A stretch of 64,000 nucleotides of DNA from Palsa-504 sp963808615 (GTDB lineage: Bacteria > Actinomycetota > Actinomycetes > Streptosporangiales > Streptosporangiaceae): contig CAWEGV010000011.1 of assembly GCA_963808615.1 (NCBI GenBank), positions 62,001 through 126,000 of the forward strand. Direction: 5' to 3'. A program made the translations under genes and the position numbers. Positions 60,501 to 64,000 of this stretch are shown in pieces. Numbering within the stretch: the first letter of the stretch is position 1; each line of letters begins with the position of its first letter. The notes below the pieces were generated by a model, which ran no database searches, had not been told where the DNA came from, and was given only the letters and a program-made list of their open reading frames with translations.

Positions 60501-62048
60501 GTGACCGACATGGGCCTGTGGGCCATCGCGGCGGCCGCCCCGGACCGGACCGCGGTGATCGATCCGGACGGAAGGACCGTCAGCTACGCGGAGCTGGCCG
60601 CGCGGGCCGACCGGTACGGCCGGGGCCTGCAGGCCCTCGGGCTCCGGCCAGGCGACAGCGTGGCCGGGCTGCTGCCCAACGGCACCGACGCGCTCGCGCT
60701 GTTCTTCGCGGCGGTGCAAACCGGGCTGTACGTCGTGCCGCTGAACTGGCACCTGACCGCCGCCGAGGTGGCCTACATCCTGGGCGACAGCGGCGCCGGG
60801 GCGTTCGTGGCCCACGACAGGTTCGCCGGCGTCGCGGCGGATGCGGCGCAGGCGGCCGGGATCGCTCCCCGGGCCAGGTTCGCCGCGGGCGAGGTACCGG
60901 GGTTCACGCCGCTGACGGTGCTGGGCGCGGACGGCTCCGGGCGCCCCGAGCCGCGGACCGCGGGCGCCCCGATGATGTACACCTCGGGCACGTCGGGCCG
61001 GCCCAAGGGGGTGCGCCGGGCGCTGACCGGCGAAGACCCGGACCAGGTGCCGGCCGCCTCGCTGTGGTTCTTCGGGCTGTTCGGCCTGGTCCCCTTCGAC
61101 GATCACGTGCACCTGTGCTGCTCGCCGCTCTACCACACCGCCGTACTGAACTTCGCCACGATCTCGATCCAGCTCGGCCACCAAGTCGTGCTGATGGACC
61201 GCTTCGAGCCCGAGGAGATGCTCGCCCTGATCGAGCGGCACCGGGTGACCCACACGCACATGGTGCCGACGCAGTTCCGCCGGCTGCTCGCGCTGCCTGA
61301 GCCGACCCGCGACCGCTACGACACGTCCTCGCTGCGGGCCGCCATCCACAGCGCCGCGCCCTGCCCGCGGGACGTCAAGCGCCGGATGATCGACTGGTGG
61401 GGGCCGGTGGTGACCGAGTACTACGCGGCCAGCGAGGGCGGAGGGACGGCCATCGCCGCCCCGGAGTGGCTCGCCCGCCCCGGCTCGGTGGGCAGGCCGT
61501 GGCTCGGCACCGAGGTGCGGGTGCTCGACGCCGAGGGCAACGACGCCCCGGCTGGCGAGCCCGGGCTGGTGTACATGCGCATGGGCACCTCGACCTTCGA
61601 CTACCACCAGGACCAGGAGAAGACCAGGGCCTCGCGGGCCCGAGGCATGTTCACCGTCGGGGACATCGGATACCTGGATGCCGACGGCTACCTCTACCTG
61701 TGCGACCGCAAGAGCGACATGATCATCTCGGGCGGGGTCAACATCTACCCCGCCGAAATCGAAGCCGAACTGTCCGGCCACCCGGCCGTGGCCGACGTTG
61801 CCGTGTTCGGGATCCCGCACGAGGACTGGGGCGAGGAGATCAAGGCGGTGGTCCAGCCGGCCCCCGGGGTCGAGCCCGGCCCGGCGCTGACCGGCGAACT
61901 GCTGGCCTTCCTCGGCCAGCGGGTGGCCAGGTTCAAGCTGCCGCGCACCATCGACTACGTCGCCGAACTGCCGCGCGACCCGAACGGCAAGCTCTACAAG
62001 CGGCGGCTCCGCGACCCGTACTGGGCCGGTCGCGACCGCGCCATCTGA
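60501..62048 (+). CDS. Acyl-CoA synthetase of the sterol cluster
   Basis: ANL-family enzyme of 515 residues: MMYTSGTSGRPKGVRRAL (P-loop), CCSPLYHTAVLNF, HTHMVPTQFRRLL, YYAASEGGG, TVGDIGYLDADGYLYLCDRK and PRDPNGKLYKRRLRDP with the catalytic Lys. It should activate a sterol side-chain carboxylate or fatty acid to its CoA ester. It is distinct from FadD3 and from the FadD19 start at 63955; FadD17- or FadD4-like identity is possible but not provable here. GTG 60501 is chosen for proximity to the KstR box; ATG 60510 is an alternative. Confidence 0.88.
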   Translation: MTDMGLWAIAAAAPDRTAVIDPDGRTVSYAELAARADRYGRGLQALGLRPGDSVAGLLPNGTDALALFFAAVQTGLYVVPLNWHLTAAEVAYILGDSGAGAFVAHDRFAGVAADAAQAAGIAPRARFAAGEVPGFTPLTVLGADGSGRPEPRTAGAPMMYTSGTSGRPKGVRRALTGEDPDQVPAASLWFFGLFGLVPFDDHVHLCCSPLYHTAVLNFATISIQLGHQVVLMDRFEPEEMLALIERHRVTHTHMVPTQFRRLLALPEPTRDRYDTSSLRAAIHSAAPCPRDVKRRMIDWWGPVVTEYYAASEGGGTAIAAPEWLARPGSVGRPWLGTEVRVLDAEGNDAPAGEPGLVYMRMGTSTFDYHQDQEKTRASRARGMFTVGDIGYLDADGYLYLCDRKSDMIISGGVNIYPAEIEAELSGHPAVADVAVFGIPHEDWGEEIKAVVQPAPGVEPGPALTGELLAFLGQRVARFKLPRTIDYVAELPRDPNGKLYKRRLRDPYWAGRDRAI

Positions 62049-62177
62049 GGCGGGAGCGCGCATGGCACGTCATGCCGGGATCCCGCTGGCCCGGGGTCAG
62101 CGGCTGGGCTGATCGAGGCGGGAGGCTAGGAACCGCAGGTGGCAGTGGGCAGGTCGAGCCAGCCCGTACGCCGTAGC

Positions 62178-62990
62178 TCACCCTCGGGTTGGCTGGACCT
62201 GTGTCCCATAAGGAGATGTCGGGTTCGGCGTGTGGGCGCGCCCGACTATCGCGCAATCTGTGCCGCCGGCTTGTTTACATTCCGAAAGCGCCACGGAATC
62301 TGCGCCAGCACTGGTTTTGGCCCAGCTGTATCCCCAAGCACCGTTGCTGCCGTACGCAAAGGAGGAGTATGCGTTCTCAAACCATATGTGCGCGGAACAT
62401 CCCCCGAACCCGGTGGATCCACCTCCGGCGGTCTCACATGCCTGCACCGCCGCTGTCTCGGCCTGAGCTTGCGTATCGCCAAGGCCCGATACGATGGAGT
62501 GCGGCATGTCGCCTTGAGACCATGCCCATGCGCCATAATCCTGGGAGGCGTGGGCCGCAGCCCCACATCCTCCGGAAGAACGAAGCGCTGTCACAGCGGT
62601 TATATCCTGGGCGGTCAGCGCCATCAGGGGTGCGTCGTTGGGGGAGTTGAGGCCGAGCTGGGTGAGGGCCTGGCCGGCGGCCTGTATATCGGCAAGGGCA
62701 ACCCGAGCCGACCGGGTGGCGTTGGCCTCATGCGGTCGCCGAGCTCGCCACGGCGTTGACGACGGCATTCGCATCTTAGTTTCGGGCAGTCTCCTACTGT
62801 CGGCTGTCCAGGCGTAACGGCACCCGTGGGTCCGAAATGCAGTAATGGGGTTACTCTGTCCGCTGACAATGGCCAGGCTGTCCTGGATGGCTTCCTCGGC
62901 TGCGCGCAAGTCGGTCAGGGAATGCTGGCTCCCATGACGGCCGGAGTGCAAAACAATTATCAAGAACTGCGCCTTCGCAGTTGCGCGAGG
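62178..62990 (-). pseudogene. DUF4189-domain protein, probably damaged N-terminus, lower GC
   Basis: The C-terminal 120 residues (YGAWAWSQG, AQAETAAVQACETAGGGSTG, CSAHIWFENAYSSFAYGSNG, WGYSWAKTSAGADSVALSEC) are a DUF4189 repeat domain, usually found in exported proteins. Upstream, plausible coding (ANAVVNAVASSATA, then EANATRSARVALADIQAAGQ) is split over two frames near 62735, and no signal peptide is visible. The segment 62230-62960 is visibly less GC-rich than the rest of the window and interrupts the sterol cluster between fadD and echA19, so it may be foreign. Confidence 0.55.
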
Positions 62991-63053
62991 TAAAGAGAAC
63001 GGCCAGGTCAGCGAACGGCCCTGCACGCAGGCGCCCCGGCGGGCCTGCGTCGG

Positions 63054-63884
63054 CTAGGCGTCGCGGAACTGCGGCCGGCGCTTCTCGGCGAACGCGCGCG
63101 GCCCTTCCCTGGCGTCCTCGCTGGCGAACACGGCCATCCCCACCCTGGCTTCCAGCGCGAACGCCTCGTTCTCGGCCATGCCCTCGGTCTCGCGGATGAC
63201 CCGCAGGATCGCGCGCACCGCGACCGGCCCGTTGGCCGCGATCGCCTCGGCGATCTCCAGCGCCTTGCCGAGCGCCTGGCCGTCCGGCACGACGTGGCCG
63301 ATGAGCCCGATCGAGAGCGCCTCGGCCGCAGTGGTGTGCCGCCCGGTGAGCAGCAGGTCCGCGGCCACGGTGTACGGGATCTGGCGGGGCAGCCGGACCG
63401 CGGACCCGCCCAGCGGGAACAGCCCCCAGCGCGCCTCGGAGATCCCGAACCTGGCGCCTTCCCCGGCCACCCTGATGTCGCACGCCTGCAGGATCTCGGT
63501 GCCGCCCGCGATGGCCGGGCCCTCCACGGCCGCGATCAGCGGCTTGGTCAGCCGGCGCCCCTTGAGCAGCGGCTCGATCACGGACAGGTCCATGTCCCCG
63601 GCCCGGAACCGATCGCCGGGGTGCGCGCCGGTCATCGCCTTCAGGTCCGCGCCGGCGCAGAACGCCCCGCCCGCCCCGGTCAGCACGCAGACCCGGATGT
63701 CCGGATCGCTGTCAGTCAGGTCCCAGGCCTGGCGCATCAGGGCCATCATCGGTGCGCTGAGCGCGTTGCGAGCCTCCGGCCGGTTCATGGTGACGACCAG
63801 CACGTGCCCCCGGCGCTCGATGAGTGCGTGCGGCGGCCCCTCACCGGGCACGTCACCGGTGCTGTGCGCGGCGGTCGCGGTCAT
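63054..63884 (-). CDS. echA19: Enoyl-CoA hydratase EchA19
   Basis: Crotonase-family protein of 276 residues with oxyanion segments LTGAGGAFCAGADLKAMTG and AAVEGPAIAGGTEILQACDI. Long stretches follow mycobacterial EchA19 (LLKGRRLTKPLIAAVEGPAI, GGSAVRLPRQIPYT, LLLTGRHTTAAEAL, GLIGHVVPDGQAL, EGPRAFAEKR). EchA19 hydrates the enoyl-CoA of the sterol side chain. ATG 63884 is chosen since upstream codons have no family similarity. It is divergent from fadD19 with a KstR box between, as in M. tuberculosis Rv3515c/Rv3516. Confidence 0.92.
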   Translation of the reverse strand: MTATAAHSTGDVPGEGPPHALIERRGHVLVVTMNRPEARNALSAPMMALMRQAWDLTDSDPDIRVCVLTGAGGAFCAGADLKAMTGAHPGDRFRAGDMDLSVIEPLLKGRRLTKPLIAAVEGPAIAGGTEILQACDIRVAGEGARFGISEARWGLFPLGGSAVRLPRQIPYTVAADLLLTGRHTTAAEALSIGLIGHVVPDGQALGKALEIAEAIAANGPVAVRAILRVIRETEGMAENEAFALEARVGMAVFASEDAREGPRAFAEKRRPQFRDA

Positions 63885-63929
63885 GGCTGCGGTTCCCCAT
63901 TCCAGGCATCCCGAAGGCTTGCCCAGAAC

Positions 63930-63943
63930 AGTAACACGTTCTA
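63930..63943. promoter_or_regulatory. KstR operator between echA19 and fadD19
   Basis: AGTAACACGTTCTA fits the KstR core AACnnGTTnnA; the first defined T is A. It is 12 nt from the fadD19 start and about 46 nt from that of echA19. Confidence 0.8.
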
Positions 63944-63954
63944 CTTTCGTTCCC

Positions 63955-64000
63955 ATGGCCCTGAACTTCGCCGACCTATTCGAGCATGCGGCGGACGCGT
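63955..64000 (+). CDS. fadD19: FadD19-like acyl-CoA synthetase, first 15 codons only
   Basis: The frame from ATG 63955 gives MALNFADLFEHAADA before the window ends. This matches the start of FadD19-type ligases (ALNIADLAEHAIDAV). FadD19 activates the C26 carboxylate of sterols and is needed for C-24-branched sterols in rhodococci. The call rests on 15 residues plus the conserved divergent partner echA19 and the KstR box. Confidence 0.7.
   Translation, partial: MALNFADLFEHAADA

Overview
The window is high-GC DNA with actinomycete hallmarks: GTG/TTG starts, ATGA/GTGA gene overlaps, strong GC hairpin terminators, a PafA Pup-ligase homologue, a group 1h [NiFe] hydrogenase, and KstR/KstR2-type sterol operators. 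It most likely comes from a soil member of Actinomycetota, perhaps Streptosporangiales-like. That placement is inference from gene content only.

Layout. 1-4.5 kb: end of a cytosine deaminase, then a decayed aerobic CO dehydrogenase locus (coxM broken, coxS fused in frame to the coxL tail) followed by intact coxD/coxE-type maturation genes. 4.5-14.3 kb: a Tat-exported molybdopterin oxidoreductase with a separate membrane partner, a GT87 glycosyltransferase, a methyltransferase, a two-component system, an SDR epimerase, a GT2 glycosyltransferase and a DUF2064 transferase, which looks like an envelope or glycoconjugate pathway. 14.5-22.5 kb: cold-shock protein, two L,D-transpeptidase genes (one broken) beside two paralogous secreted proteins of unknown function, and a thiolase. 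22.6-28.3 kb: Lnt, a DMT transporter preceded by a structured RNA candidate, an MFS exporter and a ProA-like dehydrogenase.

28.4-36.1 kb: a minus-strand hydrogenase operon (hhyS, hhyL, NifU-like, DUF5947, DUF6084, a repeat-bearing unknown, protease, DUF6893 microprotein, YtxH-like, hypA) of the atmospheric-H2 type, with a divergent HATPase-HTH regulator. 36.5-48.5 kb: mixed functions including YceI, two microproteins, a TetR/MFS pair with a clear operator, a DrrAB-type ABC exporter, thioredoxin under a CsoR-like operator, a ThDP enzyme, and several gene remnants.

48.6-64 kb: a sterol catabolism cluster. fadD3 and ipdF diverge around a KstR2 consensus; fadA5 and cyp125 diverge around a KstR box, as in Mycobacterium tuberculosis; a DUF35 protein, ltp4 and ltp3 form one operon facing an acyl-CoA ligase across two perfect KstR boxes; echA19 and fadD19 diverge around a fourth box. 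The FadD19/EchA19/Ltp3/Ltp4 set points to C-24-branched (plant) sterol side chains.

A recurrent oddity is that at least eight genes are truncated, internally deleted or frameshifted, often with precise junctions joining two neighbours (pip, coxM, coxS::coxL, an L,D-transpeptidase, a lactate oxidase, nitroreductase::monooxygenase, pafA, glutaminase). Real genome decay and consensus or assembly error both remain possible.
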